Positions 1 through 14,000 of a stretch of DNA of 64,000 bases are shown here, piece by piece. Origin of the DNA: Fratercula arctica. Lineage: Eukaryota; Chordata; Aves; Charadriiformes; Alcidae. The stretch lies in the NCBI GenBank assembly GCA_947846985.1, contig CANTUZ010000020.1, positions 4,169,959 through 4,233,958 on the forward strand, in the 5' to 3' direction. A program made the translations under genes and the position numbers. Position 1 is the first letter of the stretch, and the number at the start of each line of letters is the position of its first letter. The notes under the pieces are model-generated. The model was not told the DNA's origin. It made no database searches and saw only the letters and a list, made by a program, of their open reading frames with translations.

Positions 1-3000
1 TGAGTCCAGTGGAGCCAGCCCAGTTTGCCCCAGCTAACAATTTAGGCCAGCAGAGATTTAAATGTAGTTTCACCTGACTCTTATGAAAAGCATCAGAAAA
101 GTTTGTCTCCACCTGTCATTTTAGCAGCTGTTTTCTGCCTTGGTTCCCTTTTCCTAATGAAATCTAAAACTAAGTCACATTTTCATTGACTCAAACTCAT
201 ACCATAGTGAGCCATCCCCAGGTGAATGTTCAGTTTTGCTCCCAAATCAAGCATTTTAGAAACCAGCCAAATTCAGCTGGTAAAGATAGAAAGAAAGACC
301 ATAGAAAAAATGCAAAACTGAAACCAATCAATTTCAGAAAGCAAACTGGGCTTGGAAAGCCCCCAGTTATGATATATTTAGTTAATTTCAGGGGATTATC
401 TGTGGTCGCCAATTATGCAAATTGTTAAAAAATACTGCCCTGAAATTTTACATCTTTTTTTACAACACCCTTCCCTTGTCCATCCTTCCAGCCCTTTCCT
501 GCCCTGCCCTGAATTGATCTTGTTGCCTACATCTTGTGCAACCTATTCGGTAGATTAGATGCGTTTGGGTTTTTCTAAGAATTTTTGGTTGCATGATATT
601 TTTCATTTGATGTGGCAAGCCCGGTGCCTAGCACCCGTTTGCCAACGCAAACTGCCACTCAGCGAGTCAGAGCCAGCTCAAGGCTTCTCGGCAGCACAGG
701 CAGAAAGGGAATTTGCTGTGGCTGTACTGGAGAAAGGATGAGTCCTCCCTGGTGAAGTGACAAGGAAGGAGGGACTGGCCCAGCTGGAACAGAAGGGAAA
801 ACACTTGAAAGCTGTGAAAAAATACTTCTCCTGCTGCAAGAAGTTGGGTCTGCTACGGGATGAGGCTGTTTGCAGCACCTCAAGCCTGCGTCCCAGCTGT
901 TCACTGCACCGTAGCACCCAGCCACATTTCCCGGGACCTCACAAAGCAAAGCAGGCAGCAGAATCATGGCAGTAGGGCTGGAGCCAGCCAGAGCTCCTGA
1001 GAAAATGGGGTGGGATAGATTGAGCACTGGACTGGCAGGTGGGATAGCTGGATTTTAATCACAGCTTGGCCAGGCGGTAAATGGGGATGGAGACCGGGCA
1101 GGTCTCTGCCTAAGTCTGGACTAGGAGGATTGTTCCCTTTACAGGGCCAGAAGGGATCATGCCAGGACAGGATGGAGGGTGTTCTCGGAGAGGGTGCACT
1201 ACCCCGCTGATGGCGTTGCAGTGGAAATACTGTGGGACTGAGCTCTGGGGTGCCAGCAATGGGCAGGCAAGAATCTCATCAGATCAGTCAAATGGGTGGT
1301 AGATTTTGTTCCTTGTAGGGAGGGAGGACTACACTGTGTGCATGTGTGTGTTTTGGGGGGTAGAAAGAAAATGACTGATACCCCACTGACTTCCCCCACT
1401 TATGGTGCACCTGGCTTGCTGCTACCTTCCAGCACAGGCTGGGTGTACTCTACAAGGGCTTTGAACTAGAGGCAGACCTTGCAGACGAGAAGCCTTTACC
1501 ATGAGCTTGTTGGCTGCACTCGGTTCACCCTTGGTGTAACTGAAAGGAAACATCTTGTACCAAGCCCACATCAGCCCGAGTATGCCTACGCAGCCAGCGG
1601 GTGCCAAGTTGAGCAGCTCTCACTCCAGCACAGCAGCTGTGTCTGTGTGTGGCAGACCCTCCGCTCTGACACCCCAGGGACCACCCCAAAGCCCACCATC
1701 TTTGCTGCCAACCTGGCTTTACCACCTTAAGCCAACGCATGCATAGCATGTGTCCTCCCCCACCTCGGCAGTAAAGAAGTACGCTCATCCCTCCAGTTCA
1801 AACTGCAAAGCCAAAGAAAGAAAATTTTAAGGACCTACAAACCACAGTGATTAAGTACAGGCAAAGAGGAATGTCACACCCCTGTGTTAATAAATGGAAA
1901 TAAAATACGATCCACACAACAGCACAGCTATTGTTCAGATAACCTGCAGCACTGAAGACAAGTCTCCTCTAAGTATTAGACTATGTTCCCAGAACACCTT
2001 TCCCTGAAGGCACAAATGTCACTGTATTTCTTGTGATTGTCACAGCCAGGTACCTCTGTATATCCCAACAGATGTATAGAGATCAAATTCACTGAGATGC
2101 TAGTATCCGTAATAATATACGGATGCATTTCTCCCAGCTGTTCTGGTAGCTCTATATTATCTACGTGTGCTTCTGCATTCATGTCGTCAATGATTACTAA
2201 CATTAACAACACGCTAATGAGATACACTCTGTGAATGCATACACATCGCTGGGCAAGCTGTATTCCCACTGTATTTAGGCAGATCTTTGGTGGAGTGATT
2301 CCAGCAGTTGCCTGATATGTTAACCATTTCTTCCAACACTAACCTACTGCTTTGCATTTGCTCTGAGCCTTACAGCATCGGAGTTGCTGCTCCTGCTTGT
2401 CCATCCTTCCCTCTCCTAGCATCACAGCAGTGAAGATGCCTCCTGAGATATCAGAAACTGAAGTTAGTAGTGGTTTATATGACTGGCTGAATTAGAAAAA
2501 ATGGTATTGTATCCCATTCAACTATTCCTACTAGAGAGTCAGGCTTCAGCTACTCCAACTAGACCTGCCACTGAAAGTAAGTCCATAGTTTATGCTCCTG
2601 CTCTGTACGTGTGAGCAGAAATACTGTCCTTCTCACCTGACTACAAAAGCTTGAGCAGAAGGGAATCAAATCTACTGCAGTGCAACACCAGAGTCATTCT
2701 CCTACCAGGATATTGTCCATAGCAATTAAAATATGAACTTCCTTCCCACTGCAAACTGACAAACAAAGAGGTTTCTGCAATCAGGCATGAGTGCTTCTGA
2801 GATTATTTTTGTAGCTCTTTAGCATTATTTATAAGGTGAGCTCGGCAGACCATGTCCCCAAAACAAGTGTTAACGTCTGGACAGTGAACAGCCTGCTGCA
2901 GGTCTGGCCAGAGGCTGGGCCAGACCGATTTGAGGGATAGAGGACCTGAAATCCAGCTGTATATGCTCTGGGTGGCTACTGACACAGGGATGAATTCCAC

Positions 3001-6000
3001 GGTATCTGGCCCACAGTGAAGAACCCTCTGTTGCTACCAGTATTTTTAAACTGCACAACAACATCAGCAGCTGGGGAAGGGGAAAAGATGAGGGGATGGC
3101 AGTGCTTAGTAGACCTGCAAAGGAACGCAGGAGCATCCTCGCTTACCGATGAGGAAACTGAGGCACGGGGCACTGAGGTGACTCGCTCATCACTCCCCAG
3201 CAGATGAGTGCCAGGCCCGGACAGGGAGCCTGCAAATTCCAAGTCCCAGCATGGTGCTCTGTCTGCCTCAGCCCCACCACAATCGAAGAGGTCACGTGCC
3301 CAACATCAGCCCCACATCCTGCTCAGGCATGCTCTGGTGTGCTTGGTGTTGGTGACACAGCTCTCTTCCCCAGGCACTGATCCATATGGCACTCACTTGC
3401 ACATACTTTCCACTGCTCTGCGATGCAGGGCTGTAAAGATGCTCAGCAGTTACTCCTCCCTGGGTGATTTTCCATAGCCCAGCGAACAAGGGGACCTTGC
3501 AACTGTCGTTCTCTTCTTCACCTCTTTGGTGGGGGAGACTCCCTGCTATGCGGCCACCTTGCCAGTCCCCGTCCAGGCTCAGGGCAATGATAAGTGCAGA
3601 ACTGCTGAACAGCCCCATCTTCGGAGCTGCTGATTATCTGCACAGCTTGGGTCAGGCAGTAAGGAGCGCAGGGCTTGCCAGGCCTACTAGGAACTGCCAT
3701 TACCATAAAAACATCCCCTCCTTCCTAATATAGTTGAGCCAAAGCCCATTCCAAGCAGCTGAAGGATCCTGGCCCATCAGCTTTAGAAGCAGCTGGAGAT
3801 GCTGGAACTAGAGATGCTGTTTTGGACCTGAAAGGTGTTACACAGCCAGATAGATGGCGGTCACAGGAGCATGGCAGGGATTATCGAGCAGTGCCAGGTG
3901 ATGTGACCTCTCTGGGAAGCCATGGTTCTTGCCTGCTGAAAGCCTATGAGGGAGTCGGGAGCATGTGACAGACGAACACACAAGGAACATGGGGACAAGG
4001 ACACACAGGTCATCACGGCCCAGTGGGTGCAGCGGTGTTAGCTTTGTTGTTCCTTGACCTGGAATACCCCTGCCTTTGTTCTGCAAGCGTGACTTTGGAA
4101 CAGAGATCTCTGGAGTCTCTCCTTTGTCTTTTCCTTCTGTGTTTTGGGCCAGCCTGCTCCCCTGGCCAAGCTGAACTTGTTCGTGTGACCCTAGGCAGAA
4201 GAACCTCTACCACCCAGCACGCCAGGGCAAGCAGGGAGAACTGAATGGGGGGAGAGCTGCAAGCAGCAAGTGGAGGAAGCATACAGAGAACTGGGCAAAG
4301 CAAGGAAGATGAACCACATTGCTCTGCTCATCCTGTGACAAATGTGTGAGGCTCAGCTGGCAAGGTGACAGGAGGAGACGGCTGGTCAGATTCAGCCAAG
4401 GAACTTTCATTTTCCAGGCTGAGCTCTGAGCGGTGCACATGATGGAAAGTAGTGACTTGTTTCTCCTCCCACCTGAGCTCCAGGGGCTTCTTGCATTCAG
4501 AAAAGGCAAATGTCAAATTGGCACGAGATTTTGACTTCTCAGCCCAGGCAGAGACAGAAACTGGGAAGATGCATGCATGCTTAGAGAGCCAGAAAGGGAA
4601 AGAAAAGGGAGGACAAGAAGAGAAAAATAAAAGCTAGATCAAGGGCTGAATTTTCAAAGGCACTCAGCAGCCAGCAAATCTTTTTGTTCTCAAGGCCGTG
4701 GTGGAAGAAGAAGGGTCTGGATTATTCTCAGCAAAAGCTGAGCTTTTTCAGAACCCTGCCCCCTCCCTTTCCATGCCTATGATGAAGATTTCACAGAGGC
4801 GAGATCTGTTTGATTTAAAGGTATAATCCTGTGGTCGTGGATGTAATGCATGGGTCTGGGTGTCTGAACAGAAGCTGCAAGAGACTCACTGCTCTCCTTA
4901 AAGCATCCACCTGGGAACGCGTGCCAAGCCCAGTGTGCTCTGAAGCGACTTGGCCATCATCTTCTAGAGGACCTGACCTCTCAGTTACAGCCTGCACTAT
5001 ATAAGCACCAATGTCTTGCCCTGTTTGGCAGCTGACAGACCTTGCAGTGCAAAACATAAGTGTAAAGACACGGGGAGTGGCTGAGCCAGCTTTTCAATAA
5101 TGGTCTGAAAACTCGGGAGAGAGTCAAAGCACACAGCACAGCAGCTAATTCCTGGGAAAGGGTGACTGATGACTTCTTGACCTCATCGAGGCTGGGGAGT
5201 ACAGTCAGTGTGCAGCTGCCTCTGAGAGTTACCAAAAGACTCCAGGTCAGCTGGGATCTTGCCTTTTCCTTGCCAGAAAAGAAGAAACTCTTAATAGCTA
5301 CAGAAGAGGAAAGAACAGGAAGCCCTAGAGGGATGTAAACAAGTTGGAGGTGATGGGACATGACAGTTAGACCTCACTGCTACTTAAATCTCTTGTATGT
5401 CCTGTAATTCAAGGGCCTAAGCCAAGGAAACTGGAGTTACCCCCAGTCCTGTGAGTCCCTCTGACGAAACAGCTACTGAAAGAGGATTTTCCTCCCTGCC
5501 TGATGTAGGGAACAGCCTTTTGGGAGATGCTGGGGTTGCACCTTGAGGCATGAGAGGAGAAGGCAAGATCCTCCTTCAGCTCCCACTTGGGAAGAATGTT
5601 TCCTTCCCACTGTCTGTGCCCAGTGAATACACAAGCAATAAGGAGACCCTGGGAGTCTCCCCCAACCCCTGCCACCACCGCCCCACCGAGGCCTGAGGTC
5701 CCCCCATGAAATCCGTTGGAGCTGCTGAAGGGCATCGCTTACTATTTTGGACAGAGCCCCTTTCCTGTGGTCACGCTCCAGGGCAGAAGAGTTGTATGCA
5801 CATTTGCAGTTACCACTTGGCTGCCTGGTTCAGCTGTTTGGTCACTCGGGGGAATCAGCCAGTCCCCTTTCATGCGTGCAGGGTTCGCCGGAGCTCCCTC
5901 GTACCCAGGCCAGGATCAGGCGATGTATTACTGCATAAAGCACAGCTGAATACGGAAGGGCTTAATTTTTGAACAAAAGCTGTGACCAGCTTCAGTGGAG

Positions 6001-6650
6001 CCAGGAGCAGATTCTACTTGAAAAAAAATACCCTTTCTGCTGGCAACCATAGTGAAAGGAATGAGATCTGGGTCTTCTTAGCAAACTGTTGGGCCTGGGA
6101 GTGCTTGAAAGGTTTCCTAGAGACAACAGTGCAGTGCAGGGAAATGTTTTCCATTTGCAACAGCACTCCTACCTCGTTCTTCTCAGTGCACCAACCTAAG
6201 CATGACCTTTTGGAGTTTGACAGCTAACAACCAGTCCTGGCTCCTGCCACTTCCTTTTGAGCCTACAATGCCAACTTCTTGTGATTCCTAAGCAAGATTA
6301 CAAGCCAGAAAGAGCTTGGATATTCTCTAGATATCAAGGCTATCTTGTGTTCTAAAATGCATGAGAGGAGATGCTAAACCACATGCTTCAGAGTCAACAC
6401 CAATAACGGTTCTTGCATATTATCCCTAGTCTACTTGTGCAAGGTTCTTCTGCCTTCCCCTGAGTCAGCTAATACTGGCCTTTCAGATAGAGAAGAGACT
6501 GTTAAATGAGCCTTAGGTTTCATCAGCACAGCAATTTCTATTTTTTAGCATCTTAAGTTTCCCAGAAAGAATGAGGAGCATTATTCCCTTCACCCAAATA
6601 ATACGATGTACAATAAAAAAAAATGTAATAAATGTTCACAGTGAAAAGAA
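1..6650. other. Left flank, no gene recognised
   Basis: No frame in this stretch shows a recognisable protein domain with consistent splice sites. The open frames are short, overlap on both strands and have low-complexity or arbitrary composition. One MIR remnant lies inside it and is listed separately. By analogy with the human locus, where CCND3 lies divergent to TAF8 and has a very long first intron, this may be intronic or intergenic DNA of CCND3. No CCND3 coding exon is visible in the window, so that is inference. Confidence 0.6.
3140..3245 (-). repeat. MIR SINE remnant (antisense on +)
   Basis: The plus strand reads 'gatgaggaaactgaggcac', followed by a degenerate 'ggtgactcgctcatcac' and 'gagtgccaggcccgg'. 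These are the diagnostic core blocks of an inverted MIR element (ancient tRNA-derived SINE). It is strongly decayed and the ends are approximate. Confidence 0.6.
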
Positions 6651-6654
6651 AAAG

Positions 6655-6800
6655 CACTTATTGGAAAGAGTCAGGAAGTGCCAGGGCTTGGGGATTAATT
6701 TCCTAGCTCTTTTCTGCCTTGCTTGGTAGCCTGGGCAGACCACTTAGCTGTTACATGCCTCAGTTTCCCTCCAGACAGCTGAGATAATGGAAGTACATAA
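6655..6800 (+). repeat. MIR SINE remnant (sense)
   Basis: The blocks 'cctagctcttttctgcc', 'gggcagaccacttagctg' and 'gcctcagtttccctcc' followed by 'gagataatgg' occur in the order and spacing of the MIR consensus, plus-strand orientation. Ends are approximate. Confidence 0.65.
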
Positions 6801-6834
6801 GTCTCCATTGAATTCAGTAGAACTGCCGCCAGAT

Positions 6835-6995
6835 ATTCCAGAGCACACATGTGCAAGTGGAACTCCGGCAAATGCATTTATACTACACTTAGCTGGCACT
6901 AAGCCCACTCCATTCATATTTATGCAATTAATCATTAATGATGTTCGTTTATTAATGGCGTTAAAGGCCTTCAAGATGGTAAAAAATTCCCAGGT
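6835..6995. promoter_or_regulatory. Candidate conserved non-coding element
   Basis: This AT-rich block is dense in homeodomain/POU-like words, for example 'atttatgcaattaatcatt' and 'tttattaatggcg', with little degeneration compared with its surroundings. No coding frame explains it. It looks like an enhancer-type element, but this rests on motif density only, not on any alignment. Confidence 0.25.
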
Positions 6996-7287
6996 GAAAG
7001 AGGCTACAAGATTATGTCTTTAGCTCTATAAACATGTAAGCAAAGGATCTAATTCTCCCTGAAAATGATATGGTGCAATGGAACGACTTGATCAGACCCT
7101 TGGAAAGGGACTTAGTATTTAACTTGGTGTAAATTCATCAGCTTCCATCAGAATTTAGAGACTTTAATAGCTGAGTGCTAGTTTTTGTAGTGACAACTCC
7201 CAGAATGCACTTTGAAGTGGCCTGCCTGCTTGAAGTGGTACAAGCTCCAGGACTTGGGAGCTCTGATTTGCCTTAAAATGGGTATAA

Positions 7288-7314
7288 ACACACACACACA
7301 CACACACCCCCCCC
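7288..7314. repeat. (CA)n microsatellite running into a C-tract
   Basis: About eleven CA dinucleotide units run directly into a short run of C. This is an ordinary simple repeat. Confidence 0.9.
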
Positions 7315-10300
7315 AAGATCTGGGCCTTTTGGGCCCCGACGCACACAAGAGGAGGCTGAGGAGGTGCCAGCCTCGCTAGATAAGGTGGACAAAGGAGCTG
7401 CATGAGAAACCAACTGCACAGGGGGAGCAAGGACAATCTGGGATCTGGTTTCCTGGGTGAAACCATGGAAGTCCGGGCTGCTGCCAAAGGGGCTGTCCTG
7501 CTCTCCGCCGTGCCCGATGCCAGTCCTCCTCCCTTCCTTGCACGGAGGCTGCTCTTTGTGCTGGCTGCCCTGTTCTGACCGGGTTAACTTCTGCCAGATG
7601 CGGGACAAGACCTGGCTGGCTGCAAAGCTGTGTTACCGAATGGGCAAGTGCAGACAGGAAAGCTGGGTTGGGAGAGATTTAGGTCAGCTTTGTCTCAGAA
7701 TCAGGTGGGTTTCTCCATTTGCTCCATCCAGATAAAAGCTTTACTCTTTTCACCACGCAAAGGATATTGTGGTGGCAAAATCATTTAAGTATAACTGTAT
7801 TTAAATTAGTATATATGTAAAATAAACCATATTAATGTAAAGTATGACCATATTTGTATAAGAGCATCTCCTGTTTTAACTATGCTGGCAAATAAACCTC
7901 CCACAGCTCAGCAGCTATTTACATCGATGAAGCACGGACTAGACCACATCTTCTGAGCCCCAGTTGTTACCAGGGCAGGCAGCCATTCTGGGGAGCAGAT
8001 AGATACGCTGAATAAGCGATAGCCGTAATAAAGGAAATGCTCATTACTACATGAAACACAGAAACTGAGACTATTGCAATTAATTAAAAAAGGAAATCAG
8101 AGCTGGGTCACTAGAGCCTAAACATAGAAGGGGGGTGGGGGGAAACAATCTGGGGAAAAAAAATAAACATTCTCAAGGCCCCTTAAAGATAACTATCACA
8201 GGCTACACCCTGGCTGACCCCACGTCACCCTGGTACATGGCTACTGAAAGTGCAGCTCCTCAGCTGGCAGGGTGGGGCTGCCAGCATCTGCATGGGGATC
8301 TGTCCCTCCGCCCGCCACCGCGGCGGCTGGAAACGGCTCGAGAGAAAAGAGAAGCCTCAGCAAAACAAGAAACTTTTAGAGGATGTTTTTCTCCAGAGAG
8401 GCTGGGAAAGTGTTTGATTTTTCTACCTGAAAATAAACATATACATATGTTATATTCTGCCCAGTTAATTTCTTTCTTCTTGTTTACCTCAAGGTCATGC
8501 TGTACTGCCTGTCCTTTGTGGAGTGGAAGCAGGAGGATTTGGCTGTGATACCATAAAGGGGAATTTTTACTGAGGCTGCTGGACATAAACACACCCTGTG
8601 GTCCTCTCTGTCTGTCCAGGCCCCGTCACTGCAGCCCAGGCTTACCGCAATGGGTCTCCCTACGCTGCGACATGGCCTGAAGCTGGGCAGGAAAACATTT
8701 TTCCCATCCCACAAAAATCTTGTGCTCTGCATCAGGATGAACCCAAGACCTTTCAGCGCTCCTAGCCTTGTTTTCTAAAGAAACAAGCCATATGCAATCC
8801 TGCTGCGCGTGTCTATCCTCCCTTTCCCATAAATTCTTAATCCTTTGGCCAATTTCAACCATGTCTGACTGGCTTGATCAGGTAAAGGTACCAACGTTGT
8901 TACATTCCCACAAGTCTCGTACAGCAGGCAGCTCAGGAGAAGAGAGACCCAAATCACGCTTCCACTGAGGAATAGATTCAGTCCTTCACAGACACCAGAT
9001 AACACACAGAAGAGCTTCGGTTTTGCTGGAAACCAGCTGTGCCTGGCCTTGCTACTTACAGTAATAGTGTCTGGAAAGCTCTTACACACCGTGGCATGAC
9101 CTGGGACGTGGGAGGACAAAACTCAAGCGCAAGCCATGCTTCGTCTTGGCCATGATTCTCAGGCTGTGCCCAAAGGGGTGGCTACAGCCAGGACATGGGG
9201 TTACCCTTTCTCTCACCCTAATATAATTCCAAACACATAAAGAAAAATGAGCATTTTCTCCAGATATTTGCACTGGGGAGTTTCAGCCATCTGCAATACA
9301 GGTACAGGGAGCAGAGGGGCGGGCTGCTCACCACTGGCCCCAGAGTGGGTTTCGCAGAGCAGGGCATTGGTTGGGGGCCCCATTTCTCCAGCGTCCCCCT
9401 CCTTACACCCTCCACCAGCAAGGAACTTGCCATGGCCACAAACATTCCCTTGCCCCTTTGACAAAGCCCCTCCTGCTCCCCGGACAGGGGCACTGCCCCA
9501 CCACGTCACATGCATCCCTCCACCCCAGTTTTTCATCACACTTTGTAGAGGAGACTTCCCTTATTTATTTTTTCTCTCTTTGCTGCCACCTCACAGGTCT
9601 TTACCAGATCTTTGCAGATGGCAGCTCAATGCCTCAATGTCTAATCGTGCATCCCAGCTTTTGCATTATCTGGGTCCTGGACGCCACCCTGCAACATGTG
9701 TCCAGGCCAGAAAGGTCAGAGATAAGCAAAAGGTCCTTTTGTGCTCCCGTCTCCCTGCCTGCAGCTCCCTGCCTGGGTTTCTGAGAACCTAGCTGCCCTC
9801 AAAAAGAGAAAGTCAAACAAACAACCGCATGAGCACAGTGACTGATAGTGCTTCAGTAAGTCCCTGACACCATCTTTTAATGCCTAGGCAAAAGGGAGAG
9901 GTTGCCCTAAGGTATTGGCAGGCTCATATCCCTCCACACAGAGAGGGCTAAGGGCAGCAAGGTGGGGGAAAGAGCTGGTTGCACTTCAGAAGTAGCTGTA
10001 CAATCAAAATAGCAGGCCAAGTAGGCAAACAGCTTGCATAGGAAGATATATACAGACACAAGAGAATCCACTCATGGCCTGTAAGAGGTAGAGATGCATC
10101 GCACTAGTTCACTTCAACTGTTGCAAACTCCAGGCTGGCAGGAAAGCCCATGAACCAAAGGAGCATTTAAAAAAGGTGAGATTCAGCTGGTGCTGAGAGG
10201 TAGCACAAAGCCTCAGACTTACCTCCATACCCCAAGCTGAGGTTGGTGATGGGTAAAAAGGATGGGACACTGAGCTAGTGTCTAGGCTAAGGCACAGAGA

Positions 10301-10825
10301 AGTATCCATTGCTGATGGGAGCTGGGAAAGGGCAGTTATCAGGGAGACAGCACTGTAGAGGTCTGTGAACTGATTGCTGAACTGGGTGAAAATAACCTCC
10401 TGCTTTTAATCAGTGATAAGTTAGAAGGTGTTTTGATGAAGGTGGATGGAGAAGTAAGGTCATACGTACTGAATCACATCTCCCTAGGCCTATGTATTTT
10501 AAAGCGTGCTTAACTTTATTTCCACCACAGCTGCTGTGAGTTTTGCTCCCAGTTTAGGTCAGTAATGACAGCTTTGGAAAATCCCATTGCTGCAGTTTAA
10601 CAATGATGAATTAGTTAATACCTGCAAAGTGCTTTGATGATTTAGATTTCTCAAACAGGCAGTGCAAACACTGCTGCTGCCTCTGCATGAAGAAAACACA
10701 TGGGATACATGTTTAGCTTAACTGTAACAAAACATAGATGTCCCTGCCAGACCTACTGCCTGACTCCTTCCCGTCTCACTAAGAGTGGGGGTGAGAACGA
10801 ACGTCTGAGAACAGCTCTATCAGTT
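7315..10825. other. Non-coding stretch, no gene recognised
   Basis: Several frames of 110-181 codons exist, the longest on the plus strand at 9247-9792. They overlap on both strands, lack domain signatures and have no splice-consistent continuation. I read them as chance open frames in moderately GC-rich DNA. An AT-rich patch (about 7,750-7,870) has no clear feature. Confidence 0.55.
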
Positions 10826-10839
10826 TGTGTTCACTCCCG

Positions 10840-10935
10840 TAGGGCTGAGGTTCTGCGTGACCCTCAGCAAATTGGACTCCATGCACCGTGCCTCAGTCTC
10901 CCCTTCTGTAGTACTTCAGGGCTGATGGAAGGAGA
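10840..10935 (+). repeat. MIR SINE remnant (sense)
   Basis: 'ctgcgtgaccctcagcaaat' and 'gtgcctcagtctccccttct' match the central and 3' MIR core in the right order on the plus strand. It is decayed and the ends are approximate. Confidence 0.6.
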
Positions 10936-10981
10936 CATTCACAGAACTCAGCATTTTTTTATAATTTGTGCATTTTGTGGC

Positions 10982-11004
10982 TTTTTTTTTTTTTTTTTTT
11001 TTTT
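10982..11004. repeat. Poly-T tract
   Basis: An uninterrupted run of about 23 T. It could be a simple homopolymer or the poly-A tail of an antisense retrocopy. No retrocopy sequence is recognisable beside it. Confidence 0.9.
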
Positions 11005-14000
11005 AATTCTTGACTGGGCATAAAAACACCAGCTGCCCAAAGCTATAGTGCAGAAAGTCAAAGGCGTATGTCTTTGATTTATGAGGCCTCCATTCAGTTC
11101 AGTTTGCCTCCCCCTGTAGTTCCCATGGGAAAAGTTGCTCTCCACTTCCTATCCAAAAATCTCTTGCATGGTATGGCTGGGAGCTGTTAGACAACCACCT
11201 CTTTCTGCCCTTGCTACAATTTTCTCAGAAAAGTGAGCTGGACATGCTGCTTCTCCCGTCTGCTGTGCTAAATTTATTGAAGCAATAAAGGTACCAGATT
11301 AATAGGAAACGCAGACGCTATGGTTTTGCTTAGTAAGGTGCTGACCAGGTTAAAAATCTTGGTTATCCAACCTAATGCACAATGCAGAAGAAGGAATCAG
11401 GAAATCAGTGGAAACACTGATGGAAAACACCTTACCTGCAGAGAGCACCCACCACTGTATACAATTGCAATACCACAACCTACAGAAACACTGCAATATC
11501 CAGTCCCTTTCTGCTCCCAGGAAAAAGGCTGGTGCCAAAGCCAAAGGCTAGGATAGGACTCAAGAGAGCTCATTCAAGCCCAAAAGCAGTGTGACAAGTC
11601 TCTGCCCCCAATCTTTTGGCTTTAAAATGACACAATACCTGTTGCTTTGGCCCCCTACACTTCCCCAGTAAATCCATCCTGCCTTATTGTCGGGATGCAC
11701 AGTGCTTTGGAGAGCCAAGCTGCTGGGGTCTGGGGCTATTACAGCAAGTGATTTTCAATAACCTCCAATACTTATATTTGCACCTTTTTTGTCTCCACAG
11801 GGAAAAGCCTTTTTTTTTTTTTTTTTTTTCTTTGTAGACACTCCTCAGTCTCCTGCCAGGGCAGCTCCCTTCTCCTACAGCCATGCTCTCCTCTGTATCA
11901 CTGTCCCTCGCTACTGGGTTGTTATGAAGTGATGCCAAGTGTCTGCATGAATTGTTTCAGGACAGAGATTATGATCTATCTAAAAGAGTGGGGAGACACA
12001 TTCATCTAAGTGTCAGCTATTACTGTGAACACATCAACCAGAGACACCAGAAACTAACAACGTGCCCTGGAAATTCCTGCTTGGGTCAGTAGATTTACTC
12101 AGCTCTGTATACCAATTTGATATCCATGGAAACAGCGGATCTTTCTTTTTCGGGCATACAGTTTTCAGGCATACAGTTACAGGCATACAGGATTACAGTT
12201 GATCCTAATTAGTAATAAACTGTAAACCAGGGACTGTGCATTCATACTTCTGAACATGACTGAGCTCTCCTACTAGATGGGGTTAGGAGGTGCTGCAAGA
12301 CAAAGACCAGACTTCTGTCTTTTGCAGTTATAACCATCAAAATCCTGGATAATTCCTGGCCTGATGCGAGCATGAGAGCGGTCAGCCCCCACACACCCGA
12401 GAGCAGGAAGGTTAGCCTATGAGTAATGATGGCAGGGCTGCAGGGTACCATTCCCGTGTGCCAGCAGCTGAGACAGCGAGATACAAAAGGCTTACAGAAG
12501 AGCTGATGTTTGCCATCAGTTATACCCTTGAGACCCCATTGATTTCAATGGGCTCCCATGTGCAACATGAAGCAGATCTCAGCCCATTCAGCCCCACAAT
12601 ATGCAAACTTATTTTTACCATTACCTGACAAATATGTTAAAAGTATGCAGAACTGTTTATTTACTTCCTGCACAGTAAAAGTTAAGAAGGAGAAAATAGA
12701 TGCTCAGCAACGATCTCTGCTCACCTGCAGAGATTGATGGTTGGATGAACAGCTGAAAACTACAGTGGTGCCCTAAAGACAGACCAGTTTCCACTCCCCA
12801 TCTCGTGTCACTTCTTGCACCTGCAGATCTGGCTCAGCTAAACCCTTGCAGGCACAGCTAAGCGCCTAAGGAAGGTGCATCTGGTTGCACATGTGGATGA
12901 TGCTTTGAGCAAAACCTGTAAACCACTGCTTCGGAGCTGAGATAGCATTTTGAGAGCAGAGATTATGCTGGCGGTCCTCAGCCACCAAAGAGGTCTGCTG
13001 TATTTAGGCCCACTCTGCCTCCTGCGTTTAACCCTTCGGCTTTGCAAGCTGACAGTTTCACCGAGTTTTAACAGTTGCATCACAGTTGAAAAACAACTGC
13101 AAGTGAGGCAGAAAACAAGTGTGGCACAAGACCTTTGATGAGAGACTGTAGCATGAACATTACACAAAGTATCTCAGCAGTAGTTTCCCTGCAGGCACCA
13201 CCACAGATACAAGCATGGCAGATTTTTCCAGTTCTGGTGCTGTCACTACTGCTCTCGTGCTCCATTAGGTGTTTGCATATCGGCACCACCGCGATGCTGG
13301 GCAGAGCTGGGACTCTGCTCTGCTGAACTCCCTCCTTGCTCTGATGGCGTTTGTGATTTGGGGCATCACAGGCAATATTGGGATTGCATCCTTCCCTGCC
13401 TTAGTCAAGCCATGCAACACAGGGCAAGTGACCTATGTATCTGTACCCTGCCAGGCTAGGGCTAGAGAGCCACCACAGGCTCTCTCCTGTGCAAGATAAG
13501 AGAAAAATGCTGACAGAGCTTCTGGGTAAAGATGAGAAGTGTCATCTCACCATATGAAGAATTTGGGGAAATCTCTGCAGAATCTGAGATGTTCTGGGGT
13601 ATTTCCAATAGAGAGGCTGACCCTGGCTCTGATTGTCAATGAAACTAAATACATCAGACAAATAAAAAGGCCAGACCTCCCATCTTTATTTATTTATTTT
13701 TCTGGCTTAGGCTAGAAATCTAAACGGGGCTGGTTTGAAAGGTACTTTCCATAAGCCTCGAGTCCATCTGTGCTTGCCCAGGCCCAGCTCCCCCATAAAA
13801 CATGTGCATAGAGAAACCCAAGCTGTCCTGAAGAGCGCAAGTCCCTGAATACTTGAGTTTAAGACAGACTGATTTCAAGTGAAAAGCCCATGCAAGACCA
13901 AGTCCCAGCCACATGTGGAAAGGAATAACACAAACTGTGCAAAGAAATCCTGGGTTAGAACAAGCGGATTCACGTACATCTGCATGAAGCAGGGGACCTG

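Noticed and set aside
5716..5949. Short frame ending DQAMYYCIKHS, reminiscent of an immunoglobulin V-domain end
   Set aside because: The Cys-Trp spacing of a V domain is absent, there is no leader or recombination signal, and overlapping frames are equally open. The resemblance is short and likely chance.
9247..9792. 181-codon plus-strand frame
   Set aside because: Pro/Ser-rich arbitrary sequence with a second overlapping frame of similar length. No domain or splice support.
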